Assembly (NCBI RefSeq): GCF_010669145.1
Contig: NZ_CP048635.1
Span: 930,001 to 994,000, forward strand
Direction of reading: 5' to 3'
DNA from: Rhizobium oryzihabitans
GTDB lineage: Bacteria > Pseudomonadota > Alphaproteobacteria > Rhizobiales > Rhizobiaceae
Length of the DNA: 64,000 nucleotides
Made by a program: the position numbers and the translations under genes. The notes below the pieces were generated by a model, which searched no databases, was not told the DNA's origin, and saw nothing but the letters and a program-made list of their open reading frames with translations. Positions 32,515 to 41,810 of this stretch are shown one piece after another. How positions within the stretch are numbered: the stretch's first letter is position 1; the number at the start of each line of letters is the position of its first letter.

Positions 32515-34137
32515 ATGATCCGCATCGAAAATATCAGCAAGTCAAACAGTCACCGCATTCTTTACATCGAGGCCTCCGCCGCACTCAATCGCGGCGAGAA
32601 GATTGGCCTTGTCGGCCCGAACGGCGCTGGCAAGACCACGCTGTTCCGGATGATCACCGGAGAGGAACAGCCCGATGAGGGACAGGTCGTCGCCGAAAAG
32701 GGCATGACGATCGGCTACTTCAATCAGGATGTCGGCGAAATGTCCGGCCGCTCAGCCGTGGCCGAAGTCATGGAAGGCGCCGGCCCGGTCAGCGAAGTGG
32801 CGGCCGAGCTCAGGCAACTGGAAGCCGCCATGTCCGATCCCGACCGGATGGACGAGATGGACGCCATCATCGAACGTTACGGCGAAGTGCAGGCGCGGTA
32901 TGAGGAGCTGGACGGATATGCGCTCGAAGGCCGTGCCCGCGAGGTTCTGGACGGTCTGAGCTTCAGCCAGGAGATGATGGACGGCGATGTCGGCAAACTT
33001 TCCGGCGGCTGGAAAATGCGCGTGGCGCTCGCCCGCATTCTTCTGATGCGACCGGACGTGATGCTGCTCGACGAACCCTCGAACCATCTCGATCTCGAAA
33101 GCCTGATCTGGCTCGAGGATTTTCTGAAGAACTACGACGGCGCGCTTTTGATGACCTCGCACGACCGCGAATTCATGAACCGCATCGTGACCAAGATCAT
33201 CGAGATCGACGGCGGCAGCCTCACCACCTATTCCGGCGATTACGGCTTTTACGAACAGCAACGGGCGCAGAACGAAAAACAGCAGCAGGCGCAGTTCGAA
33301 CGCCAGCAGGCCATGCTTGCCAAGGAAATCAAATTCATCGAGCGCTTCAAGGCGCGCGCCTCGCACGCCGCGCAGGTGCAGAGCCGCGTGAAGAAACTCG
33401 ACAAGATCGACCGCGTCGAACCCCCACGCCGGCGTCAGACGGTCGCTTTCGAATTCGCACCTGCGCCCAGATCGGGCGAGGATGTCGTCGCGCTGAAGAA
33501 AGTGAATAAGGCCTATGGCAGCCGCACGATCTACGGCGAACTGGACTTCATGGTACGGCGCAAGGAACGCTGGTGCATCATGGGCGTCAACGGTGCCGGA
33601 AAATCGACATTGCTGAAACTGGTGACCGGCACAACCGAGCCAGATTCCGGCAATGTCACGCTCGGCGCCAGCGTCAAGCTCGGTTATTTCGCCCAGCATG
33701 CCATGGATGTTCTGGATGGTGACAGCACCATTCTGGAATGGCTGGAGGAGCGCTTTCCGAAAGCGGGCCAGGCGCCGCTGCGCGCGCTTTCCGGCTGTTT
33801 CGGCTTTTCCGGCGACGATGTGGAAAAACGCTGCCGCGTTCTCTCCGGCGGTGAAAAAGCCCGTCTCGTCATGGCCGCCATGCTGTTCGACCCGCCGAAT
33901 TTCCTCGTGCTGGACGAGCCGACGAACCATCTCGACCTCGACACCAAGGAAATGCTGATCAAGGCCCTGTCGCAATATGAAGGCACGATGCTGTTCGTTT
34001 CCCACGATCGCCATTTCCTGGCCGCGCTTTCAAACCGGGTGCTGGAACTGACACCGGACGGAATCCACCAATATGGCGGCGGATACACGGAATATGTGGA
34101 AAGCACCGGACAGGAAGCGCCGGGCCTGCGCAGCTAA
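32515..34137 (+). CDS. ABC-F family ATPase
   Basis: From ATG 32515 the protein is 540 residues with two ABC ATPase domains and no membrane segments. Domain 1 has Walker A GPNGAGKTT, signature LSGGWKMR and Walker B MLLDEPSNHLD. Domain 2 has GVNGAGKST, LSGGEKARL and LVLDEPTNHLD. They are joined by a charged helical linker (FERQQAMLAKEIKFIERFKA), the ABC-F hallmark. Family members act at the ribosome, aiding translation or antibiotic release. It is closest in layout to YheS/Uup-type members. Confidence 0.92.
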   Translation: MIRIENISKSNSHRILYIEASAALNRGEKIGLVGPNGAGKTTLFRMITGEEQPDEGQVVAEKGMTIGYFNQDVGEMSGRSAVAEVMEGAGPVSEVAAELRQLEAAMSDPDRMDEMDAIIERYGEVQARYEELDGYALEGRAREVLDGLSFSQEMMDGDVGKLSGGWKMRVALARILLMRPDVMLLDEPSNHLDLESLIWLEDFLKNYDGALLMTSHDREFMNRIVTKIIEIDGGSLTTYSGDYGFYEQQRAQNEKQQQAQFERQQAMLAKEIKFIERFKARASHAAQVQSRVKKLDKIDRVEPPRRRQTVAFEFAPAPRSGEDVVALKKVNKAYGSRTIYGELDFMVRRKERWCIMGVNGAGKSTLLKLVTGTTEPDSGNVTLGASVKLGYFAQHAMDVLDGDSTILEWLEERFPKAGQAPLRALSGCFGFSGDDVEKRCRVLSGGEKARLVMAAMLFDPPNFLVLDEPTNHLDLDTKEMLIKALSQYEGTMLFVSHDRHFLAALSNRVLELTPDGIHQYGGGYTEYVESTGQEAPGLRS

Positions 34138-34197
34138 CCGGAAGCCGGACGCATAGGCCCGCTACGGCAACTTTCGTACTCGATACCGGAGAAGCAG

Positions 34198-35208
34198 ATG
34201 CGGATCGTCGTCTATAGCGCCAAACCCTATGACAGGCAGTTCCTTGACGCGGCCGCAGGGTCCGGCATGCGGATGCAATATTGCGAAGCACGGCTGTCTC
34301 TTGAAACGGTGGCACTGGCCAAGGGCGCTGTCGCGATCTGTGCCTTCGTCAACGATGATCTGTCGCGGCCCGTGCTGGAAAAACTGGTGGAGATGGGCGT
34401 GCGGCTCGTTGCGCTGCGCTGCGCCGGCTTCAATCAGGTCGATATCGCGGCTGCCGAAAAGCTGGGCCTGACCATTGCGCGCGTACCTGCCTATTCGCCC
34501 TATGCAGTCGCCGAACACACGATGGCGCTCATCCTGGCGCTCAACCGCAAGATTCACCGCGCCTATAACAGGGTGCGCGAAGGCAACTTCGCCCTGGATG
34601 GCCTGCTCGGTTTCGATCTTCACGGCAAGACGGTGGGCATCGTTGGTACCGGAAAGATCGGCGCGATTTTCGCACGCATTGCTGCCGGCTTCGGCTGCCG
34701 TATCATCGGCCATGATCCTTACCCAAATCCAGATTGCGAAGCCCTTGGCATGGTCTATGTCACCCGGGAGGAATTGTTCCGTACATCGGACGTTCTCGCG
34801 CTGATGTGCCCGCTCACGCCTGAGACCCGTCATCTGATCCGCCGGGATACATTGCCGCTCCTGAAGAAGGGCGTCATGCTCGTCAATACCAGCCGCGGGG
34901 CTATCATCGATACACGCGCCGCGATTGCGGGCCTGAAGGACGGCACGATCGGCAGTCTCGGAATCGATGTCTACGAGGAGGAGGCGGATCTCTTTTTCGA
35001 AGATCTTTCCAACGATGTGCTGCGCGACGACGTCTTTGCGCGATTGCTGACTTTCCCGAATGTTCTGGTCACCGGCCATCAGGGGTTCTTCACGCACGAA
35101 GCGCTCAAGAACATCGCAGACACCACGATCGGCAATGTGCAGAGCTTTTTCGACACCGGCAAAGCCCTGCACGTCGTTTCCACCCGGCAGCTGGCAGGCC
35201 CTGCCTGA
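34198..35208 (+). CDS. ldhA: D-lactate dehydrogenase-type 2-hydroxyacid dehydrogenase
   Basis: The 336-residue NAD-dependent D-2-hydroxyacid dehydrogenase has Rossmann motif GIVGTGKIG (about 147-155), catalytic Arg in [10 protein letters not shown], Glu in the [13 protein letters not shown] stretch and His in VTGHQGFFT, all typical of the fermentative LdhA subgroup. GGAGAAGCAG precedes the ATG. The flavin-dependent L-lactate-type dehydrogenase follows at 35345, so the pair may interconvert or consume both lactate isomers. Confidence 0.88.
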   Translation: MRIVVYSAKPYDRQFLDAAAGSGMRMQYCEARLSLETVALAKGAVAICAFVNDDLSRPVLEKLVEMGVRLVALRCAGFNQVDIAAAEKLGLTIARVPAYSPYAVAEHTMALILALNRKIHRAYNRVREGNFALDGLLGFDLHGKTVGIVGTGKIGAIFARIAAGFGCRIIGHDPYPNPDCEALGMVYVTREELFRTSDVLALMCPLTPETRHLIRRDTLPLLKKGVMLVNTSRGAIIDTRAAIAGLKDGTIGSLGIDVYEEEADLFFEDLSNDVLRDDVFARLLTFPNVLVTGHQGFFTHEALKNIADTTIGNVQSFFDTGKALHVVSTRQLAGPA

Positions 35209-35344
35209 TCTCCGCTGCGGCCGGCAAAAAGCCTTTCGATAGGGTACTGAAATCGTCCGCAATGCAATTGCCCGTCCCAGATCTCCGGTATAGGTTTCGG
35301 GCGATCTTTTGATACGTTTTCACACCGGACCGGTCGGATAACAG

Positions 35345-36493
35345 ATGCAACTCAAGGACTGCTATAATTTCCACGATTTTCGCCGCATGGCGAAACAGCG
35401 TCTTCCCGGACCGATCTTCAACTACATTGATGGCGCTGCCGATGACGAGGTGACGTATCGACGAAACACGGCCGCTTTCGAGAATTGCGATCTCGTTCCC
35501 GACGTGTTGCGGGGGGTGGCGGATGTGGACATGTCTGTCACCGTCATGGGGCAGAAGCTGGCAATGCCGGTCTATTGTTCACCAACGGCGCTGCAGCGCC
35601 TCTTCCACCACCAGGGAGAGCGGGCGGTGGCGGCAGCGGCGGGAAAATACGGCACCATGTTCGGCGTCTCCTCGCTCGGCACCACCAGCCTCGAGGAAGC
35701 ACGCCGCATCAGCGGCGGGCCGCAGGTCTATCAGTTCTATTTCCACAAGGATCGCGGCCTCAACCGCGATATGATGGCGCGCGCCAAGACTGCCGGCGTG
35801 CAGACGATGATGCTGACGGTAGACAGCATCACGGGTGGAAACCGCGAGCGGGACAAGCGCACCGGCTTTGCCATTCCCTTCAAGCTCAATCTTTCCGGCA
35901 TCGCGCAATTCGCCATGAAACCGGCATGGGGGATCAATTACCTCACGCATGAGCGCTTCAGCCTGCCGCAGCTTGACGGCCACATCAAAATGGATGGTGG
36001 CGCGCTTTCCATCAGCCGCTATTTCACCGAGATGCTCGACCCTTCCATGAACTGGGACGATGTGGCGCAGATGGTGCGCGAATGGGGCGGGCCCTTCTGC
36101 CTGAAGGGGATCATGTCCGTCGATGACGCAAGACGCGCGGTCGAGATCGGCTGCAGCGGCATCGTGCTCTCCAATCATGGCGGCCGCCAGCTCGATGGCT
36201 CCCGCAGCGCCTTCGACCAGCTCGCCGAGATTGTCGACGCGGTCGGTGACCGGATCGATGTCATGATGGATGGCGGCGTGCAGCGCGGAACCCATGTGCT
36301 CAAAGCACTGTCACTGGGCGCGAAAGCCGTTGGGCTCGGCCGCTATTACCTTTTTCCGCTCGCTGCCGCCGGACAGCCCGGTGTGGAGCGGGCTCTCGAA
36401 CTAATGCGCATCGAAATCGAGCGCGATATGAAGCTTATGGGCTGCACCACCGTCGACCAGCTGACACGCCGGAACCTTCGTTTTCGCGACTAA
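35345..36493 (+). CDS. lldD: FMN-dependent L-lactate / alpha-hydroxy acid dehydrogenase
   Basis: The 382-residue protein is a full-length FMN-dependent alpha-hydroxy acid oxidase. It shows N-terminal FNYIDGAADDE, substrate and flavin loop QFYFHKDRG, catalytic base His in SNHGGRQLDGS (about 279-289), and the FMN phosphate site MMDGGVQRGTHVLKAL. These enzymes oxidise L-lactate or related acids at the inner membrane face. The gene follows the D-lactate-type dehydrogenase after about 135 bases, possibly with its own promoter. Confidence 0.88.
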   Translation: MQLKDCYNFHDFRRMAKQRLPGPIFNYIDGAADDEVTYRRNTAAFENCDLVPDVLRGVADVDMSVTVMGQKLAMPVYCSPTALQRLFHHQGERAVAAAAGKYGTMFGVSSLGTTSLEEARRISGGPQVYQFYFHKDRGLNRDMMARAKTAGVQTMMLTVDSITGGNRERDKRTGFAIPFKLNLSGIAQFAMKPAWGINYLTHERFSLPQLDGHIKMDGGALSISRYFTEMLDPSMNWDDVAQMVREWGGPFCLKGIMSVDDARRAVEIGCSGIVLSNHGGRQLDGSRSAFDQLAEIVDAVGDRIDVMMDGGVQRGTHVLKALSLGAKAVGLGRYYLFPLAAAGQPGVERALELMRIEIERDMKLMGCTTVDQLTRRNLRFRD

Positions 36494-36562
36494 GGCGACT
36501 GGAAAAACTGAACGGAGCTTTCAACCGAAATCCCGCGTCTCTATCGGCGAGCCGGAAGACAA

Positions 36563-36907
36563 TCACAGCCGGCCACTGGCATCACATGCCATTTCAATCG
36601 TGTTTCGCCGATGCTCCAGAAGCGCAGCCCCGATACTCCAGACAAGCGCCAGACAGATCAGCCCACAGACACCACCCGCCATCAATGAACGATGGCGCTT
36701 GGTGCCGGAAACAAACAACCATCCGACAGTGGCATAGGCCGCGAGCGCCGGCACGGCGGCTATCAGAACGGAGATTGGCCCGTCGCAATCAACGGCATCG
36801 ATGCCGATGGCGCGATATTCGTTCGGTGTTCCCAATAGCCCAAGGGCGGCGACGGGAAACATCGCAGCTAAAACGGCATAGCGGAAAAATCGCGGCGTAT
36901 CGGGCAT
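36563..36907 (-). CDS. hypothetical membrane protein, 114 residues
   Basis: The ATG is preceded by ATGGAGAAGCC. The protein has four hydrophobic segments (FFRYAVLAAMFPVAALGLLG, ISVLIAAVPALAAYATVGWLF, LMAGGVCGLICLALVWSIGA and shorter flanks), so it is an inner-membrane protein. Two cysteines lie near the first and third spans. No family recognised. It is convergent with lldD and divergent from the MarR-GNAT gene. Confidence 0.65.
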   Translation of the reverse strand: MPDTPRFFRYAVLAAMFPVAALGLLGTPNEYRAIGIDAVDCDGPISVLIAAVPALAAYATVGWLFVSGTKRHRSLMAGGVCGLICLALVWSIGAALLEHRRNTIEMACDASGRL

Positions 36908-37088
36908 GGCTTCTCCATAGCCGGATAATCAATTATGCGAACCTGCAAGAAACCGGGTGAAGGGGTTTCCACCGACGGCAGCGGCTTCAACACCCCACTT
37001 GCGAATTGCTGGATTGAAGATTGCCCGCTTTCGCAGGGAAATCCAGCATTTTGAATGGCTTTCATCTTGGCAGGCCACGCAAATCATG

Positions 37089-37115
37089 ATTATCGTTGCA
37101 TCATGCAACCATAAT
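37089..37115. promoter_or_regulatory. 27-bp operator-like palindrome at the MarR-GNAT gene start
   Basis: The core GTTGCAT-C-ATGCAAC is a perfect inverted repeat extended on both sides by ATTAT/ATAAT with only one mismatched pair (27 bp in all, centred on 37102). Palindromes of this size at a MarR gene's own 5' end are typical autoregulatory operators. Confidence 0.75.
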
Positions 37116-37124
37116 GGATTTAAC

Positions 37125-38084
37125 GTGCCTCAACAATCCCTCACCATAAACGACATCCGCTCCACCTCGCGTCGGCTTGTCCGCGAGCTCGGTTTTATGG
37201 GCGGAGACTTCGCTGGCACCGACTTGCCGCCCTCTGCGGTGCATGCCCTGATCGAAATCGACGCATGCCCGGGCATCACGGCGCGTGATCTCGGCAAGCT
37301 GCTTCGGCTTGAGAAATCCAGCGTCAGCCGCATGCTTCGCAAACTCGTTCTGTCCGGCGACGTCCGGGAAGAGACGGACGATGAAGATAGTCGTATCAAG
37401 CGGCTGCATCTCTCTGGACAAGGGCAGGAACGGGCCGGCGCCATTCACAGCTTTGCAAACAGGCAGGTGTCGAGCGCGCTGACGCGGCTCACGCCGGCGG
37501 ACGGCCATACGATCCTCGAAGGACTTCGCCTTTACGCCGATGCGCTGGGAGGCCGGAGCGACAACGCGGCTCCCACCATCGATATCGTCGAAGGCTATAG
37601 ACCAGGCCTCATTGCCCGCATCACCCAGATGCACGCGCTTTATTATGCCCGGACATCGGGCTTCGGCCAACGCTTCGAATCCATTGTGGCTGAAGGCCTC
37701 GCCTCCTTTTGCAACCGTCTGGAAAACCCGAAAAATGCAATCTGGGTCGCAATGCGGGGACAGGAGATCATCGGCTCCGTCGCAATCGATGGCGAGGATC
37801 TGGGGCCGGGTGTGGCGCATCTGCGCTGGTTCATCGTCGATGACGGCGTGCGCGGCGGCGGTGTCGGGCGCAGGCTGCTGGCAACCGCACTCGCCTTTGC
37901 GGATGAAAATGCCTTCGATGAGACCCATCTATGGACGTTCAACGGCCTTTTGGCCGCACGGCATCTTTACGAGGCCCATGGTTTCGCATGTGTCGAAGAA
38001 CATCCGGGCAGCCAATGGGGAAGCGAGGTTCTGGAGCAGCGTTTTGTCAGGCAACTCAACGGCATGCCCGCCCCGCGCGGCTGA
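37125..38084 (+). CDS. MarR-type regulator fused to GNAT acetyltransferase
   Basis: The protein has an N-terminal winged helix (about 30-130: ITARDLGKLLRLEKSSVSRMLRKL as recognition region, then the wing EETDDEDSRIKRL) and a C-terminal GNAT domain with the acetyl-CoA loop VRGGGVGRRLLATAL. I chose GTG 37125, after the operator palindrome, giving 319 residues. An ATG at 37086 would put the operator inside the coding region, and an ATG at 36957 reads through noncoding-looking sequence. The fusion probably senses a small molecule and acetylates it or a related one. Confidence 0.85.
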   Translation: MPQQSLTINDIRSTSRRLVRELGFMGGDFAGTDLPPSAVHALIEIDACPGITARDLGKLLRLEKSSVSRMLRKLVLSGDVREETDDEDSRIKRLHLSGQGQERAGAIHSFANRQVSSALTRLTPADGHTILEGLRLYADALGGRSDNAAPTIDIVEGYRPGLIARITQMHALYYARTSGFGQRFESIVAEGLASFCNRLENPKNAIWVAMRGQEIIGSVAIDGEDLGPGVAHLRWFIVDDGVRGGGVGRRLLATALAFADENAFDETHLWTFNGLLAARHLYEAHGFACVEEHPGSQWGSEVLEQRFVRQLNGMPAPRG

Positions 38085-38086
38085 GC

Positions 38087-38524
38087 TCAAACGCTGCTGA
38101 GCAAAAGGCTGGTTTCGCTATTTGAGACGCCGTCTATCATGCGGACCTCTCGCAGCACGCGATCGAAATCCGAGAGGCTTCCGGCGCGGATGTTTGCCAC
38201 AAGGTCCCAATTGCCGTTGGTGGTGTGCAGCGAGGAAATCTCTGCGATGCCACGCAGCTTGCGGATGACCTGCGTGGTGGATTTACCCATCACCTCTATC
38301 ATCATGACCGCATGCACCGCCCGGTCATCATAATCCTCGCGCACCCGCACGGTGAAACCAAGCAGCGTGCCGGTTTCCGTCAAGCGGTCCAGCCTGTTTT
38401 GAACCGTTCCGCGCGCCACACCCAGCACATCCGAGAGCTTGGCCAGCGAAGCGCGGCCGTCGACCCGCAGATGGGCAATGATTTGCCGGTCGAGCTCATC
38501 AGGTATGTATTTTGCGATGCTCAT
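38087..38524 (-). CDS. Lrp/AsnC family transcriptional regulator
   Basis: From the ATG at 38524 the protein is 145 residues; an ATG at 38548 is the alternative. It has an N-terminal helix-turn-helix (LDRQIIAHLRVDGRASLAKLSDVLG then VARGTVQNRLDRL) and a C-terminal RAM effector domain (AVMMIEVMGKSTTQVIRKLRG). It is divergent from ocd-ctlX, which it most likely controls in response to an amino acid such as arginine or ornithine. Confidence 0.9.
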   Translation of the reverse strand: MSIAKYIPDELDRQIIAHLRVDGRASLAKLSDVLGVARGTVQNRLDRLTETGTLLGFTVRVREDYDDRAVHAVMMIEVMGKSTTQVIRKLRGIAEISSLHTTNGNWDLVANIRAGSLSDFDRVLREVRMIDGVSNSETSLLLSSV

Positions 38525-38554
38525 CTGAATATCTGACAGAATTGACAACTGGAC

Positions 38555-38569
38555 TGAACATATTGTTCA
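38555..38569. promoter_or_regulatory. 15-bp palindrome in the lrp-ocd divergent region
   Basis: TGAACA-TAT-TGTTCA is a perfect 6+3+6 inverted repeat with an AT centre, located between the Lrp-type regulator and ocd starts. It has the form of an Lrp-family binding site and could control both genes. Confidence 0.6.
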
Positions 38570-38657
38570 AAATAGTTTCAGAAACAACAAGCTTCTGCGA
38601 TTTCGGTTGAACAGGCACAGTGGATATCTTCGCTCCAGCAAGTGAGGAGTTGCCCAG

Positions 38658-39707
38658 ATGCCCCTGTCCCCGTCCGCAAAAGCCCTGATCCCTTTCGTCA
38701 GTGTCGAGAACATGATGCGCCTCGTGCATCATATCGGCATCGAGCAGATGCTCGTCGAGCTTACCGATGCCATAGAGGCTGATTTTCGCCGTTGGCAGTG
38801 CTTCGACAAGACCTCGCGCGTCGCCTCCCATTCGCGAGAAGGCGTCATTGAGCTGATGCCGACGTCCGACGGCGAAATCTACGGCTTCAAATATGTAAAC
38901 GGCCATCCGAAAAACATGGCCGATGGGCTTCAGACAGTCACCGCCTTTGGCCTGCTTGCATCCGTCTCCAACGGTTATCCGGTACTTTTGACGGAGATGA
39001 CCCTGCTGACGGCGCTGCGCACCGCCGCCACCTCGGCAATGGCCGCCCGGCATCTGGCGCCGAAGGGCACCCGGGTCATGGCGATGATCGGCAACGGAGC
39101 GCAGGCGGAATTCCAGGCGCTGGCAATGAAGGCGGTGATCGGCATCGAGGAAGTACGCCTTTACGATATCGATCCCCGCGCCACTGAAAAGACGGCCGCG
39201 AACCTGAGTGGGAGCGGCCTGACCGTAGCCCCGTGCAAATCGGCCCAGACCGCGATCGAGGGCGCCGGCATCATCACCACCTGCACCGCAGACAAGCAAT
39301 ATGCGACGATCCTGACCGACAATATGGTCGGCGCTGGTGTACACATTAACGCCATCGGTGGCGATTGCCCCGGCAAGACGGAACTGCACAGGGATATTCT
39401 GCTGCGCGCCGATACCTTCGTCGAATACCCGCCGCAGACGCGCATCGAGGGCGAAATCCAGCAGATGGACCCGGATTATCCGGTGACCGAGCTTTGGAAA
39501 GTGATCCTTGGCGAAGCCGAAGGCCGGCGAGACGCGCGCCAGATCACCCTGTTCGACAGCGTCGGTTTCGCCATCGAGGATTTCTCCGCGCTACGTTACG
39601 TGCGCGGAAAACTTGAGGGCTCCAGCTTCTATCAGGAGATCGACATCATCGCCGATCCCGATGACCCACGCGACCTCTTCGGCATGCTGCAACGCGCCCG
39701 GAGCTGA
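38658..39707 (+). CDS. ocd: ornithine cyclodeaminase
   Basis: The 349-residue protein fits ornithine cyclodeaminase/mu-crystallin, which converts ornithine to proline and ammonia using NAD. Seen are the substrate region EMTLLTALRTAATSAMAARH, the Rossmann loop MIGNGAQAEFQALAM (about 137-151) and the conserved HINAIGGDCPGKTEL with the catalytic Asp. GAGGAGTTGCCCAG lies upstream of the ATG. It is the first gene of an operon with ctlX and is divergent from an Lrp regulator. Confidence 0.93.
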   Translation: MPLSPSAKALIPFVSVENMMRLVHHIGIEQMLVELTDAIEADFRRWQCFDKTSRVASHSREGVIELMPTSDGEIYGFKYVNGHPKNMADGLQTVTAFGLLASVSNGYPVLLTEMTLLTALRTAATSAMAARHLAPKGTRVMAMIGNGAQAEFQALAMKAVIGIEEVRLYDIDPRATEKTAANLSGSGLTVAPCKSAQTAIEGAGIITTCTADKQYATILTDNMVGAGVHINAIGGDCPGKTELHRDILLRADTFVEYPPQTRIEGEIQQMDPDYPVTELWKVILGEAEGRRDARQITLFDSVGFAIEDFSALRYVRGKLEGSSFYQEIDIIADPDDPRDLFGMLQRARS

Positions 39708-39709
39708 GG

Positions 39710-40642
39710 ATGAAAACGATGAAAAAAACCTATTCCATTCAGGCTCCGGCCGCAGTCGTCATGGTGCGGCCGCACCATTTCACGGTTAATACCGAGACCG
39801 CAGCCGACAACCGCTTTCAGGCGACACCGGCCAGCGGCGAAGACCTCAGCGCGATTGCCCATCGTGAAATCACCCGCGCCGCTCAAATGCTGGAAAGCCA
39901 TGGCGTAGCAGTGCACCTCTTCGAGGACGAAAGCACGCGGACGCCCGACTCGGTCTTTCCCAACAACTGGTTTTCCACCCATGCGGGCGGCCATGTCGCC
40001 ATCTATCCGATGAAGGCGGAAAGCCGCAGGCTTGAGCGCCGCCAGGATGTCATCGAGATGCTGAAGAGCCGCTACCGCGTTCAGGACATCATCGATTATT
40101 CCGGCCTTGAGCCCGACGGCCTTTTTCTTGAAGGCACAGGCGCCATGGTGCTCGATCACATCGACCGTGTCGCTTACGCCGTGCGCTCCGACCGCACCGA
40201 TCCGATTGCGCTCGAACGATTCTCGACCCATTTCAACTTCGAACCGATGGTATTCGATGCCCGTGACGAGGCGGGCGTGCCGGTCTATCACACCAATGTC
40301 CTCATGTGCATCGGCACGGATTACGCGATGATCGGTCTCGACATGATCGCCGACGAGAACCGTCGCACGGAAATCGTTACCCGGCTTGAACGTTCGGGGC
40401 GGCGGGTCATCGGCCTCAGCAACGCTCAGATCCGCAGCTTCGCCGGCAATGCGCTCGAGTTGCAGGGCCGCGATGGCCGCATCCTTGCGCTCTCAACCAC
40501 GGCATACGCCTCGCTGACGGCGGAGCAGGTAGCCGCAATCCGCGAAAGCGCGGTTCCAGTGGCGCTGGATATACCCACCATTGAAAAGGCCGGCGGTTCG
40601 GTGCGCTGCACGCTTGCCGGTATTCATCTGACACCACGGTAA
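39710..40642 (+). CDS. ctlX: citrulline utilisation hydrolase / arginine deiminase-like protein
   Basis: The 310-residue amidinotransferase-fold enzyme has FPNNWFSTHAGG, EGTGAMVLDH (acid), YHTNVLMCIG (His) and C-terminal GGSVRCTLAGIH with the nucleophile Cys. This pattern fits the CtlX group that hydrolyses citrulline or arginine-type guanidino or ureido groups. It begins 2 bases after ocd, so its product ornithine can pass straight to ocd. A second ATG lies at codon 4. Confidence 0.85.
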   Translation: MKTMKKTYSIQAPAAVVMVRPHHFTVNTETAADNRFQATPASGEDLSAIAHREITRAAQMLESHGVAVHLFEDESTRTPDSVFPNNWFSTHAGGHVAIYPMKAESRRLERRQDVIEMLKSRYRVQDIIDYSGLEPDGLFLEGTGAMVLDHIDRVAYAVRSDRTDPIALERFSTHFNFEPMVFDARDEAGVPVYHTNVLMCIGTDYAMIGLDMIADENRRTEIVTRLERSGRRVIGLSNAQIRSFAGNALELQGRDGRILALSTTAYASLTAEQVAAIRESAVPVALDIPTIEKAGGSVRCTLAGIHLTPR

Positions 40643-40650
40643 GAAATCGG

Positions 40651-40685
40651 AATGCAAGCGCAGGAATCTCTGCGCTTGCATTTTT
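40651..40685. terminator. terminator after ctlX
   Basis: A 13-bp perfect stem (AATGCAAGCGCAG and its complement, 40651-40663 and 40670-40682) with a 6-base loop runs into a T-run. It also faces the convergent idonate-type dehydrogenase gene and can act on both strands. Confidence 0.88.
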
Positions 40686-40710
40686 ATACCGCCATGTTGC
40701 CCAGCTTCGA

Positions 40711-41742
40711 TCAGAAGGCCAGCTGGACCTTCATCGATTTGCTTCTGTCGCCGGCGGCCTCAAAAGCCGCGACCGCCTCTTCCAACGGGAAGGTTCCGGT
40801 CAGCAGCGGCTTCAGGTCGACCCGGCGCTGGTTGATGAAATCGACGGCAAGTCCGAATTCCTCGTGGAAACGGAAAGTGCCTTTCATTTCGATTTCCTTG
40901 GCGACCACCATATTCTGCGGAATGGAAACATCGCCGCCGAGACCGAGTTGAACCACGGTAGAGCGCGGTTTCAGCGCTTCGAGACCCGAACGCACAGCCC
41001 TTTCGTTTCCAGAAGCTTCGAACTGGACGTCGAAATAGCCCTTGTTTGCCGAATAGGCGGAAAGCACGTCGGGGTCGCTGGCGACATTGATGACCCGGTC
41101 GGCACCAACGGCGAGCGCCTTTTGCAGTACCGCATCCATGACGTCGGTCGCAACGATTTCCCGGGCGCCATGGGCACGGGCCGCGATGATAGCCAGCGCG
41201 CCGATCGGCCCGCATCCGGTGACCAGGACCCGCTTGTCGGTCAATGCGCCGGCGCGGTGGACACCGTGCAATGTGACCGCGAATGGCTCGGCCATGGCCG
41301 CTTCATGGATGGAGATGCCATCGCGCACCTTGTGGCACTGGTATGCCTCGGCGATGAGGCGCTGGCGGAACGCGCCCTGAATATGCGGCATGGGCATGGC
41401 GGAACCATAAAAACGCATGTTCAGGCACTGGTTCTGCTGGCCCTTCAGGCAGAATTCGCAATGGTTGCAGGGCCGGCTCGGCGAGACGGCGACGCGGTCG
41501 CCGACGGCCAGATGAGAAACGCCCTCCCCCAGAGCCTTGATGGTGCCGGCCACCTCATGGCCGAGGATCATCGGTTCGCGCACCCGCACCGTGCCGAAGC
41601 CGCCGTGATTGTAATAATGCAGGTCGGAGCCGCAGATGCCACCTGCCTCGATCGCCACATCGACCTGTCCCGGGCCGGGCTGTTCCGCCTGCCGTTCCTC
41701 GATCCGCAGGTCCTTGGCTCCATGGATGACAACCGCTTTCAT
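40711..41742 (-). CDS. zinc-dependent L-idonate 5-dehydrogenase-type alcohol dehydrogenase
   Basis: From ATG 41742 (GGGAGGAGCG upstream) the protein is 343 residues. Catalytic zinc ligands are the Cys and His in GGICGSDLHYYNH and the GHEVAG stretch. The structural zinc site is CNHCEFCLKGQQNQC, and the Rossmann motif is GCGPIGALA. It is a medium-chain dehydrogenase of the idonate/sorbitol group acting on sugar acids or polyols. It is the last gene of the leftward sugar-acid gene set. Confidence 0.85.
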   Translation of the reverse strand: MKAVVIHGAKDLRIEERQAEQPGPGQVDVAIEAGGICGSDLHYYNHGGFGTVRVREPMILGHEVAGTIKALGEGVSHLAVGDRVAVSPSRPCNHCEFCLKGQQNQCLNMRFYGSAMPMPHIQGAFRQRLIAEAYQCHKVRDGISIHEAAMAEPFAVTLHGVHRAGALTDKRVLVTGCGPIGALAIIAARAHGAREIVATDVMDAVLQKALAVGADRVINVASDPDVLSAYSANKGYFDVQFEASGNERAVRSGLEALKPRSTVVQLGLGGDVSIPQNMVVAKEIEMKGTFRFHEEFGLAVDFINQRRVDLKPLLTGTFPLEEAVAAFEAAGDRSKSMKVQLAF

Positions 41743-41810
41743 ATTCGCTCCTCCCATAAAGGCGGGCTTGGCGGCAATTGCCGCCGAAGCCTATTGTCTT
41801 TGGATCTGTC

